Notes under the pieces: model-generated
Database searches by the model: none
Seen by the model: the letters and a program-made list of their open reading frames with translations, nothing else
Told to the model about the DNA's origin: nothing
Source of the DNA: Cryptomeria japonica
Taxonomy: Eukaryota > Streptophyta > Pinopsida > Cupressales > Cupressaceae
Reading direction: 5' to 3'
DNA: 64,000 nt
NCBI RefSeq assembly: GCF_030272615.1
Contig: NC_081412.1
Location: 669,318,852-669,382,851, forward strand
Program-made: the position numbers and the translations under genes
Shown here: positions 48,147 to 59,229 of the stretch, piece after piece
Layout: each line of letters begins with the position of its first letter
Numbering within the stretch: position 1 is the stretch's first letter

Positions 48147-49894
48147 AAATTTTTCTATTGAGATAGAAAAATTTCCTTCTTTTGATGAAAGCCTTTGAAC
48201 TCAATGGTCTTTTCTTCAAATTGATACATTGACAAAGATTTCTCTTTCTCAAGATTTGGATAATGGTCATATAATTTGATATCTTGTTTGCACTTTGTTT
48301 TATGTTTGTCAAATGTTTGATTGAAAATTTGTGTTGGATGAATACTTGTTTTTGAATTGGTTTTTCCTTTCTTTGACGAGAAAACAGAGCAAGCACACAA
48401 GCACAATAATGTTGCCTCAAAAAGGCACAAATACGTGTAGGTCTAAATCAACCCAATATTTGAACTTTTTGACCCCCTTTTCAAATGTTTTTGTATGTTT
48501 TTTTCAAAAGCCTGAAGTTGGCTCAATTTATCACTGGTCTGACCCAAAATTAAGACATTTCAAACACACTTTATCCCTAAGGTTAAATGACCAGTTGCGA
48601 TAATTTTAGACCACATCTTGATATTTTTTCAACTTTGGTACTACATACCTTATGAATCCCACCGTAGCAAGTAAGGATGTGATATACTAAGTCTTGCATG
48701 AGCATAACAGATAGATGATCCCTATGATGGGGGAGTCACCACTTTTATCAAGCTACAAGTAGCCTTTCAAAAAGCCATATTTCTACTCAAGGAAATATAT
48801 ATGGTGAGTATCTTGGGATAAAAACCATCTATGCTCTTGCACTGAACTTATCACAAATATCCTCAATCAATAGAATGGGTGGGTTTCTATATAAAAGGGT
48901 GTATAGTAATGTTCAATGTTTTTGGACATAAGTTCATTCTACAGTGACTTGCTTAAGAGCCTTTTAACTTGTGGTCATGCCCATATGTCCTTTCAGCAAG
49001 TTACAATGTAGGAACAACTATACCCAAGGTTACAGCTTTTGCTCACACCTGATTTCTATAGTGGCTCGAAGGATTTACTGTGCGAGGCTGTTCCCAAGAC
49101 TGATGTGTCTCTTGGAAGGCCTCTCTTAAAAAGATAAATTTTTGAGTGTTACTAACATTTTTCTCTTGCACCTAGGACCACGAAAGACAAGGGAGAGGAT
49201 AGTGTGTGTTAGAAGTAGGACCACTCGACAAAATTTGCACAAGTGTGCCAATCACAAAAAACACTTGTTCTTTTTAACTAAGTTATAGCAATGTGATCTA
49301 ACTATTTGGAGATGTTGCTCCAGTAAAAATGGTGTTCTTTTTAACTTCAATGGCAAAATGTTTTGTAATCTAGGAACTTAAAATCCTGGTCAACTGAATT
49401 TGAAACACGTTTTTCTTGAAGTAAATCGATTTGAACTTGAAGGGACGAATGGTTTGTTCTTTTTAAACTTGCCCAAAATGAAGTGTTGATTGTGATTCTT
49501 AATTTGATGCAAGAATAAAATTTGTCTTGTTGATTTTAAGCACCAAATAAAAAGTGTTCCTAACTTGCAAAATGAAATTTTGTTGGGTTTTGAATTTTTG
49601 GTCCTTTTTAACTTGACAAATGAGGTTCTTTTTATAAGCTCAAATAAAATATGTGATTCATTTTATACCCAAAAAGCAAATGTGAAGTTTATTTAAGCTA
49701 AAATAGAAAGTGAATTCATTTTAAGCCAACTTTTAAAAGTTAGTAAAAAGATAAATTTCTTTCCTAATCCAATTTAAAAACCTACACAAAAGACAAATAG
49801 TTAGTAAAAATAAAAAATAAAGTTTTGGTGGGCTTCTACAAGCCTAGATTTTGATTTCTGGTTACAAAATATTTTGTTTAACAACTCTTTGTTA
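48147..49894. other. E2 5' internal region, no gene seen
   Basis: AT-rich, with loose repeats of (G)TTCTTTTTAACTT between about 49265 and 49640. No gag or other domain recognised, although E2 gag would be expected on this side. Confidence 0.5.
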
Positions 49895-50236
49895 CAATAG
49901 CGGTACCCTGTGTGAAAACAGAAGCGCTATTTAACACGAAAGTGTTAAATAACAAACAAAAGCACTAAAATAAGCGCAACAAAGCTATAAAAAGAGTCAA
50001 AAGCGCTAAAAGACTCTGTCCGACAAAATAAATTATGTCAAATAGCAAGCTAAAAGCACTAAAACTAGACACAATAGCGCTATTGAATGGTCAATAGCAC
50101 TATAAGAAGGATGATAGCACTAGTTGGAAGACAATAGCACTAATATTGTGAACAATAGCGCTACTATTGTGAACAATAGCGCTAAATCACCAAATTTTGA
50201 AGGTGCTAGAGCGTGAACAATGGTGCTAAAGCATGA
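49895..50236. repeat. AGCGCT-motif array, E2 5' end
   Basis: At least twelve variants of CAATAGCGCTATTG and AAAGCGCTAAA, for example near 49923, 50071, 50130, 50155 and 50175. This is the counterpart of the array at 23002-23280. Confidence 0.75.
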
Positions 50237-50282
50237 CCTGTGTGTCAATTAAAACATGAAAATTTAGTAGTTTCAAAAATTA

Positions 50283-50323
50283 AGATTAGAAGGTTGCGTG
50301 TTCGATTCACATTGGGTTCACCA
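50283..50323 (-). other. E2 PBS containing a 41-nt tRNA-Trp 3' half
   Basis: On the plus strand this stretch matches the 3' half of plant tRNA-Trp, from the anticodon loop through the anticodon stem, variable loop, T arm and acceptor to CCA, with three mismatches by my recollection (all C-to-T or G-to-A). The T-loop part GTTCGATTC is intact. On the minus strand it starts TGGTGAACCC two bases from the LTR, so it is the PBS. A normal PBS is about 18 nt. Confidence 0.78.
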
Positions 50324-50325
50324 AA

Positions 50326-51776
50326 TGATGCTATGCAAAAAGGATGTTAGGATATTGGGAAAACAAACACAAACACACAAGCAAAAAACCAAGTGTTAGT
50401 GTTAGAAATCACAAATTAAATATTATCCTAAGCAATCATATCAAGAGAGACACAAAACACAAAATAGGAAGCTTAACAAATCTAAGAAATGCAATAAAAA
50501 ATCTCCAAATGCCCTCCACCATGTTTGTAGCTACTCCTCTCCAAGTTCCCAAATGAGTGTAACTCTCAATAGTTTTTTGCATTATTCCGGATGTCTTATG
50601 GAGGTTCAAGATTGTAGAATGAAAGTTTATGAAAATGCAAATGTGAAGAAACTAAAATGGGATATTATCTAATTATCTAATGTTAATTTTAGCCCAAAAA
50701 GACAAATGTAAATTATTATGCTAAATGCTCTCTAAATTTCACTATAAATTAGATGCATACAAGATTTCAAGATTTGGATTATGAAGAAATGAGCTCTATT
50801 TATAGGTAAAATGGAGCAATGGATGGTTGAGATTGAGTAATCTCAACAAGGGCCAAAATTGATGGTTTTATGATCTTTGTGAGGACTTTCAACCCAATCC
50901 TAGGATGACAAATGTCAACAAGAGATTGGTTGAGAGGGGGGGGAATAAGCATTAAATGATTGAGATGACTTGAGGGTTAACTTGGGAGGTAAGGTTAATG
51001 TTGAGTTGAATGAATAAAGACATTATCCAATAAATTATGTCTTTATCCAATGGATAAACTCTTGTGCAAGAGTTAGTGAGGATAACCATGGTTAAAGCAA
51101 TAAATGCTTGAAGAGACCTAGGAGTCAAATGAGGTTTGAGTTAGAGGTAAAGTCTCTAGCCATGTGGGTGAGTTGAGTTAACCATAAATGGTTATATAAG
51201 ATCCATTAATGGTCACGTAAGAGCCATTAGTGTTTTCGAAGACTTTAGATGTTAACTTGTTGAGCACATAAAGCATTAAATGTTTTTCAAAGACTTTGGA
51301 GTTTTTTAGAAGTGACCTCAAGTTGCTTAGGAATGTGACAATATTTAGGAGATGGATTAGGCTAATAAGGAATGATTAGAAAGTGGTTATATGGGTCTAG
51401 AAGGGAATTTAGGATTGCAAGTGGGTTTGGTGGGTGAGGAAAAATAGAATTTTAATTAAAATTAAATTAAATTATTTCAATTGTAGCTGCAACTTGCATT
51501 TGTAGGAGAATGAAAGGGGGGGGTTATTTGTTTAGTGATTTAAAAAAATATTGATTTATTTATTTAAAAGAAAAAGGGGTTCAAATTAAATAAATATGAT
51601 TTATTTATTTAATTGATTTAGAGGTGTGGTTTTTGAATAATTTATTTAATTAATAGGAGAAGGGATTGAAAATGAATTAATTAAATATTAATTTAATTAA
51701 CTGGTGACTAGTGGTTTATTAATCAAATAAACCGTAAATATTTATTTAATTAAATGGACAAATTTACGTGACTACA
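50326..51776 (-). repeat. E2 5' LTR (right)
   Basis: 1451 bp, TGATGCTATGC...GTGACTACA, near-identical in order to the left LTR. TSD CATAT at 51777-51781. Confidence 0.87.
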
Positions 51777-51781
51777 CATAT

Positions 51782-53329
51782 TATTCATTGTATCTTGTAT
51801 ACACTATTAGTGATATCTTTGTCTTGGTTGTCTATGGTGGGAACACCGAAGTGCAGTTTTAAAAGAGGTGATATACTTTTGAATTTTACACAATACGTGA
51901 CAATATCCAAGAGATTTTTGAAATTTAACATTTGTGGTTTTATGCTTATAGTGATGATAACAAGATACTTCATAGTCACTTGGTACATTGAATCAACCTT
52001 TGCACCCACATATGTCATTATTCTTCTCTTTACCTAAACCAAATTGGTCCATAATTTCTTTAAAATAGAAATGGATGGATAGTTGGGATTGTTGAATTCC
52101 AAACTAGAATTGAGACTAGAAAATAACTCCTTTGTGAGAGGAGTGACTTATTTTTTTATGTAGTTGAGAGAGAAAAGGAAGGTGATGTAATCTTGAGGCA
52201 CCATGTCATAGATAAGTTTAAGGTCTATCACAACATTTGGATCCATGTGACCTCTTCCCAGTAGAAATCAATTGGCCACTCTCATTTTATGTGAATCCTT
52301 GATTAGTTTCTCTACATTGTTAAACAAGTAGGATGCCATCATGAGATAAAACTTGATGGTGGTGAGGCTCTATGTGGGATGTATGGCTTTTATTAGCATT
52401 GTTATGCTACTAATGTGAGGATTTTGTGATTAAGCTATCTCAACCTTACAACCCTAAAATTTTTATTTAATTATTTTATTTTTTACTCACTTATGAAGTC
52501 TTAAAATTTAGGGAAATAATGTCATGGGCTGCAATGTTGGGACTATGACAATTTCTTTTATTTACTATGATGATTACTAGTTCAATGAAAGAGTCATGAA
52601 GGGTTATTATTTGGCAATTGATATTTATGGCAACGTTCACTTTTGATAGGTGTTGTAAGGTGGGTGCTGCATATGGCAAGATGATCATTATGAGTGAGTC
52701 ATGTAGTAGTGCTTTGGAAACTTACTATGTGCAATGTGTCATGGAAATGGTAACTTTCTATTTTAAGACAACTAATATTATAATAATATGAGTTAGTTTT
52801 GGAAACCATGGATGGTTTTCACTCATGTGTTGAGATCCATAAATTTTTGTGGCTTATTACTGTATTTTATAAAATAAGGTTGAATATTTTCTATAAGTTG
52901 TTATGTGCTAGGATCTTCTCTAGAGTTATTTGATGTTGTAATCACTCCTAAAGTGCATTGGCTTTGTGTATTGTATTATAATTGTTGGTTTTTTTTTTTC
53001 TTGAACTGGTTTTCCCACGTAAATCTAGTGTTATGAGTTTATTTGTTTAAATCTGAATTTGTAACACGTGTTTATATAATTTGTAATAGCTAAAGGGCTT
53101 GTAAGAATTTTTTTCATTCACTCTCATGTTAGACTTATTATTTGGAAGGAATATTCTACAATTTTCTTCCTTTGAATTTGTATAAGAGCCTAGCCAACTT
53201 TGTATTGTTGTTGGATAGAAGGGTTTTTTAATGCTGATCTAGTTTTAGTCAGACTTTTGCATAGAAATATTTCATAACTTTGTTGTAGTTTTGAGATGCA
53301 AAGAATATCAAGAAGAATAAATATGAAGA
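51782..53329. other. Right flank of E2, no clear gene
   Basis: AT-rich. A degenerate copia-type PBS, TTGTATAAGAGCC (53178-53190, compare TTGGTATCAGAGCC), suggests that an eroded 5' LTR of the next copia remnant lies just before it. Confidence 0.5.
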
Positions 53330-55290
53330 AATCTAATGGTGGCAATTTTGAATTGTGAAAACTCAAAATGGAGGACATGCTTGTAAATAGAGATCTAGGG
53401 GTTACAGTTTCTTTGAAAAAACCATAAGCTACAACATAGGATATATGGGATACAATGGATCAAAAAACCAAGGGTTTGATAAGACTATCTCTAGCTAATT
53501 CAATGCTATTGAATTCTCATTAAGAGAAGACTTCAATTGAGCTTTAGAAGAAGCTTGGTGATATTTATCAAGGGAAATCCATTGTAAATAAGTTATTCCA
53601 AGGAAAAAGTTGTATCTTCTAAGGATGGAAGGAAGATTAATTGAAAATCACATGAATGTGTTTAATATGCTAGTTGTGTGACTAGGTTTTGTCAATATCA
53701 AGATTGATGAACATGAAAAATGCATGATTCTACTATTTTCTTTGCTGAACTTGTAGGATCACCTTATGATGGCCAGTGGAAGCACACCAACTACTTTTAA
53801 AATGGAGGATGTGGTTGCTTAGTTATTATTCAAAGATATGAGAAGGACATATTTTGAGATGGCCAGGGAGGCCTTGGTTTCTCATTATAGAATGATGGAG
53901 AAGGGCAAGAAATGGACAAGAAGAGTAAATTAAAATCTCCATGGATATCTAAGTCTCTTGGTAAAAATTCCAAGGCAAAATGTTGGAATTAAGGTGAAAT
54001 TGGTAATTTTCAAAAAAAATGTGAAGAGGAGAAGAAAAAGAAAGGTAAAAAGGATTTCTTTGATTGTGACTCTAAAAAATCCTCCAATGATAAAGGAGAT
54101 GCATTTTTCATAGCCTTGGAAACACATGAATTAGAAGATGTTTGGTTGATAGATTTAGGTCTCTTTCTAGGAGACTTCTCATAGAGATTATTTTTTGAAG
54201 TATGAGGAGTTATTGGAGGGAAGGTGTATTTGGGTGATGATTGTCACCTAAAGGTTGTTGGTCATGAAAGAGTCATGTTCTGATTCCTTGATTGCATAGT
54301 GAAGGAAACTGATGGAGTCCTATATATAATTGGTCTAACTTCAGTTAGCAAGCTCAATGATGTGGGTGTGAAGGTCGTTTCATTGAGTAGTGGATGCAAG
54401 ATGACAAGAGCCTTTATGGTCCTTGCTAAGGGTGTTCATATTGACACTATATAAATTGGATTCATGCACAGTTAAATGCACTAGTACTTCTATGAAGTCC
54501 AAGGAAAAGGGCTTTGGATTCTTCATCCTCACCATAATATCAAGTATTGTAGGGTTTTAAATTATATTCATTTAAATGTGTTTGGTCTTATTGATGTTCC
54601 TTCTATGTCTAGATTTATGTACTTTATCTCTTTCATAGATTAATATAGTACAAGGACATTTGTGTATCTCCTCAAAAGTAAGTCTTAAGTTTTTAGTTAG
54701 TTTAGAGAATTTAAATCCTTGGTTGAAAACTAGATTGGTAGAAAAATAAAGAGTTTGAGGATTAACAATGGTGGTGAGTTTTGTTTGGCAAAATTTGACA
54801 TGTTCTGTATGGTCCATGGGATTGAGAGATAAAAGAGAACACCATACACCTCACAACAAAATAGAGTTACTTAGAGGATTAATAGAATGTTGATGGAGAG
54901 GTCTATAGGAATGTTGAGTGGTGTTGGCCTTGAACAAAAGTTTTGAACTGAAACTATAGCCATTACATTTTATCTAATTAACATATATCCTAGTTTAGTG
55001 CTTATTGAAAATACACTCATGGAGGAATGATATGGTAATAATCACTCATTGAGACATAGTAGAGTCTTTTCTTGTGAGGCATATGCACATATATTGAGTG
55101 ATAAATGATCAAAATTGGAGAACAAGGTGGTTAAACTCTATCTTAATTGATGTTGGTGTTAGTGTGAAAGGTTACAAGATTTGGTATCTAGTTGCAGAGA
55201 AATTTCTTTACAATGGAAGTGTTATCTTCAGTGAGTTGAAACCTTCCACTATTGATATGCAGCCAAAGAAAGAAGGTAAATAGAAAATGA
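53330..55290 (+). pseudogene. Old Ty1/copia remnant: gag, protease, integrase
   Basis: gag motifs in shifting frames: LKMEDMLVNRDLGV, KTKGLIRLSLANSMLLN, LGDIYQGKSIVNKLF (53360-53620). A zinc knuckle CWN*GEIGNFQKKC near 53980 has a stop in place of its second Cys. Then the protease DVWLIDLG (usual DSG lost) and integrase pieces with YFISFID, LRINNGGEF (Asp changed to Asn) and TSQQNRVT*R (Glu changed to stop). It ends with VKGYKIWYLVAEKF near 55170-55210. RT is missing. Highly decayed, older than E3 or E8. Confidence 0.8.
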
Positions 55291-55565
55291 GGTAGTTCAA
55301 ATACCACCTTTTTTGATGAAAAATAAACTACAAAATCTTGTTGGACTTTGTAATACCCCTCTAGCCTGGTTACAGAATAAGGAGGTATTGTGTATTATAT
55401 CTTTCCAATTATGTTATCCATAGATATATTTGATATTAAATGTTAATCAACATGGTTAGGAATATGGATAATTGAGTTTAATTTAAATTAATTATTATTA
55501 TTACTAACGAGTAAGTAATAATTGATGTTTATGTTTGTATGTATAGATATTAAGGGGGATAGATT

Positions 55566-56612
55566 TGTTAGGTCCCGGAGACAACTGAGAGGGGGGGGGG
55601 GGGTGAATCAGTTGTCTAATAATTTTAAACAAAAAACCACTTAAAAAAATTGCTGCATAATATCGGTGAGACAGTCTGTGATACCAGTGGATTAATTTAA
55701 CTGATAAATGCAATACCGGTAAAGATTAATGCATGAAACAAAAAGACAAAGTCATCCACAACACATAACACCAATATTTGTACGTGGAAACCCTGTAAGG
55801 GGAAAAACCACGGTGGGAAACCTTACCCACAATTAGATAATACTACTGCAGATAGTAAGTGTACATAGATGGGGTCTGCACATGCAGAAAGGCCAAGCGC
55901 CTAGAGCTCACTGCTCAAACACAAATGGGAGTCACATTGACTATAGTTGGATGGTTAAATCTAATAAGAATGTATTGCACAAAATAATATCTTCATATGC
56001 TAGATTCAGTATCCATGTAATGATGATATGATTCCACAAAACCCTAGCTTTACCTTCAAATGATGTCTTCATGTATAGCTCTACTTAATATCACATATAC
56101 CTTCACACACAATCTTTTTTTTTTGCATTCCACACTTGATCTTACATTTAAGATCTTACATTTATACCATAACCTAGGACCAATTTTAGTAGGTCGGCTC
56201 TACAAGATATTACAATAAAATCATTTTACAAACAATACAATATCTGATGCAATAACTGATTGAACATGTCGACTTAATGCATTTACAACATTAATCTATC
56301 ATCTTCATAGTTTTCCATGCCGATCTGGAATAGATAAGCCTACCAGTGAAACCCTAGATAACCCTGGACCTATTTGCTGGTAAAAGCAAATATGACAATA
56401 TCAATAAACTGATAAACAACTTTCCAATATGTGAAGTCCAAACAATGTCTTCAATATTACCAAGTATCTTCCATGTGATTCCAAGTGTCGGTGATCACTA
56501 TATCATGCCGGTGTACCATGTACCGGTGACTATGCATTAGTCGCTTGCTTGCCGGTGAGTGTTTCTGGATAGGTGTTGACATCAATGACAAAACCATACC
56601 AAAATACCAACA
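55566..56612 (-). repeat. Solo LTR of the E8 family
   Basis: 1047 bp, TGTTAGGTCCCGG...ATACCAACA, flanked by AGATT on both sides (55561-55565, 56613-56617). A clean target duplication and no internal region, so it is a solo LTR formed by LTR-LTR recombination. Confidence 0.9.
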
Positions 56613-56794
56613 AGATTAATACATAATCATTTGGTTAATAAATTTATATTAAGTGGTAAATAAATAAATTAATAATAATGCTTTGTTAATTGAAGTAAAT
56701 AAAAGCTTTATTATTAATTAATTGAGTTGGAGTAATTTAATTATTAATTCCTTTTAAGCTTTGTTTAGTGTTGAGATTTATTTAAGTAATTATT

Positions 56795-57081
56795 TTATTT
56801 TATTTTTTAAAAATAATGCCTGGTAAACTTTTTAACGTGACCGGCGATGCTAGCATGACACACCCTTTGGCTCCACGTGAAACGCTTTTGACCCAGAGCT
56901 ATGAATTGATGAGGCCACAACCAAGGGACCTCATCCCCACACTTCACTTGTTCAAACCCATGAGCACAACGGTCTAGCGAAGACACAAGGTATGCAAGCA
57001 CAATGGCCCAATAGGGGTTTGAACCTTGGTCACTGCTTCACCAACGAAGTGTTTTCACCGCGACACTACATGGCCAAAGAC
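56795..57081 (-). mobile_element. tRNA-derived SINE with 15-bp TSD
   Basis: The direct repeat ATTTAAGTAATTATT occurs at 56780-56794 and 57082-57096. In between, the minus strand begins near GGCCATGTAGTGTCGCGG (A-box-like) and has GGTTCAAACCC (B box), then ends in an A/T-rich tail. The layout of a Pol III promoter at the head, an A-rich tail and a long TSD is that of a plant SINE of about 290 bp. Confidence 0.85.
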
Positions 57082-57155
57082 ATTTAAGTAATTATTATCA
57101 TCACTTATTGGTAATAAATAATTGATTTATATATAAGCACTAAGGTATTAAGTAG

Positions 57156-58061
57156 TGGTTCTCTACAAAAAGGAATGCTAGAAAACATGTGGTAAGGCAA
57201 CACACACAAGAAACACATGAAACAAGAGTTAGTTTTAACAACCAAAGATTATTCTAAATAGGCATATCAAGAGAGACACTATAAACACAATAAAGCATTT
57301 AACAATAATGCAACAAGGAATCTCCAAATGCCTTCCACCATGTTTGTAGCTCCTCCTCCCTTGTTCCGCTCCTCTCCAAGTTTCCAAATGAGTGTAGCTC
57401 TCAATAGATTTTTGCACTATGGATGTCTTATGGAGATTTAAGATTGAAATGTTTTAAACTATGCTATTCAAGTGCAAAAAAAACTAAATATGAGACGCTA
57501 TGAAATCAACTAAGATTTATTTTGGTCCAAAATGACAATATATGATTGATTATGCTGAATTCTCTCTCTAAAATTGGCTATAAGTTAAATGCATACAAGT
57601 TTTCAGGATCTAGATTATGAAGAAATGAGCTCTATTTATAGGTAAAATGGAGCAATGGATGGTTGAGATTGAGTAATCTCAAAAAGGGCCAAGATTGAAT
57701 GGTTTAAGATCTATGCAAGGACTGATAACAAGTGTCAACATGAGATGGGTTGAGAGGAGAGGGAAGAAGCATTAAATGCTTGACATGACCTGAGGGTTAA
57801 CTTGGGAGGTAGGGTTAATGTTGTGTTGAGTGAATAAATTCATTATTCAAGGAATAATTCTTTTATCCAATGGATAAACTCTTGTGCAAGAGTTAGTGAG
57901 GATAACCATGGTCAAAGCAATAAATGCTTGAGACATATGGGTTACATGAGGGTTGAGTTAGAGGTCAAAGTCTCTAACCATGGGTGCAAGTGGATTTAGC
58001 CATAAATGGTTATGTAAGAGCCTTTAATGGTTTGGAAGACTTTAGAGGTTAACTATTTGAA
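57156..58061 (-). repeat. E2-type LTR fragment, interrupted by E14
   Basis: Follows the E2 LTR in order (repeat CAACACACACAAG, GAGCTCTATTTATAGGTAAAATG, GGATAAACTCTTGTGCAAGAG, TTTGGAAGACTTTAGAGG) but diverged. It stops at 58061, exactly where E14 begins, so E14 inserted into it. The rest should lie beyond the window. Confidence 0.78.
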
Positions 58062-58861
58062 TGTTAGGATTCCCATAGATACTGAGGGGGGCGGGGGGGG
58101 CGGTGAATCAGTATCTAACCGGTAATCAGACTTTCTTAACTTAAAACATGTAGAGAAAATTAAAACTGTGTACCAGTAAGCAGAAAATAATGTAATAAAC
58201 AAAGATAGAAACAACCACATGAAAGACACACCATAACATAATATTTTAATGAGGAAACCCGATGTGGGAAAAATCTCAGTGGGATTTGTGACCCACAACA
58301 TTCACTTACTGGCCAATAAGAGAATATTATTGCTACAAGAGGGGCCTACAAATGCAGGAAGGCCAAGTGCATAGAGCACACTGCTCAAAATAGAAGTCTC
58401 ACCGACTTACAAAATAGATTATATAAATCCAATGTCTTGTACTGCTTCAGAATAGCATCTATAATTCTAGATCCAGTACCGGTTTCTGCTCTACTTCTTA
58501 CATAAACCCTTAACCTATAATTGCATAATAGGATTGCCTTATTTCGCCTAATTACATTCTATCCTTCTTCCTACATACAATGTTCTACAATGATCTCTTA
58601 TATATATGAGTCATTTTACAATGTTTCCAAGTCGGCTTATAAAGATAATAAACAAAATATATTACAACAAAAATTTTGTCGGCCTTTGTGCTGGCATGCT
58701 TCCTTTCACTGCCGATGCTGGTGGTCTGAGTGTCAGTGTAGAGTCTGATCTTGCTAGTGTTGGTGGAATGTCTTGCTGGTGTCATAGGATTGTAAGGTTT
58801 CCATCAATGACAAAACCTTCAATCACCTACAATGTCTCATTGGAGTGTGCATATGCCAACA
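58062..58861 (-). repeat. E14 3' LTR (left)
   Basis: 800 bp, TGTTAGGATTCCCA...CATATGCCAACA, followed by the polypurine tract. Matches 34378-35172 and the start of 63904. Confidence 0.88.
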
Positions 58862-59229
58862 ATCTCCCCCTTTGGCATTGATGGCAACACTCATGAGAAA
58901 ATTTCAAAAGTGTATCCAAAACTTGTAATCCAAAAATTGTTTCCAAAAATGTGTACCAAAAATATATGAGCTCCCCCTAAGTAGGTGAGTCCTTTGCCTG
59001 ATTATTTTCTCATACCACTACTCCCCCTTTGGCATCAATGACAAAGGTTGTCAAAGTGTCAATAGAGTATGGTTTCCTGTCTCAACCTTGTAACTGGGTG
59101 GTTACAATTTGAAAAAGATCTGCCAAAATTAAATTTATGCTTTCAATAAACTTCTTATTGTCTTTTATTGCTGCCTCTGTTCTTTGAACTGTACCGGTGA
59201 GGTGCTGCATATGCTCTGTCGGTGTTTTT

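Larger units (their letters stand above)
20974..51776 (-). mobile_element. E2: 30.8 kb composite LTR retrotransposon with nested insertions
   Basis: Two similar LTRs, 20974-22438 and 50326-51776, lie in the same orientation and are flanked outside by the same 5-mer CATAT (20969-20973 and 51777-51781). On the minus strand the right LTR is followed by a tRNA-type PBS (50323 leftward) and the left LTR is preceded by a polypurine tract (22452 leftward). So one insertion spans 30.8 kb. Material in E2 orientation includes RNase H and integrase debris (36194-37925). No gag or RT of E2 was found. The inside is filled by a full copia element, a lone LTR, a tandem array, a large plus-strand ORF and a truncated copia. 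Confidence 0.85.

Noticed and set aside
50283-50323. Host tRNA-Trp gene
   Set aside because: Only the 3' half is present, it includes CCA (not encoded in plant nuclear tRNA genes), and it sits at the PBS position next to an LTR.
56807-57001. ORF on the minus strand at 56.8-57.0 kb
   Set aside because: It lies wholly within the SINE, which is noncoding.
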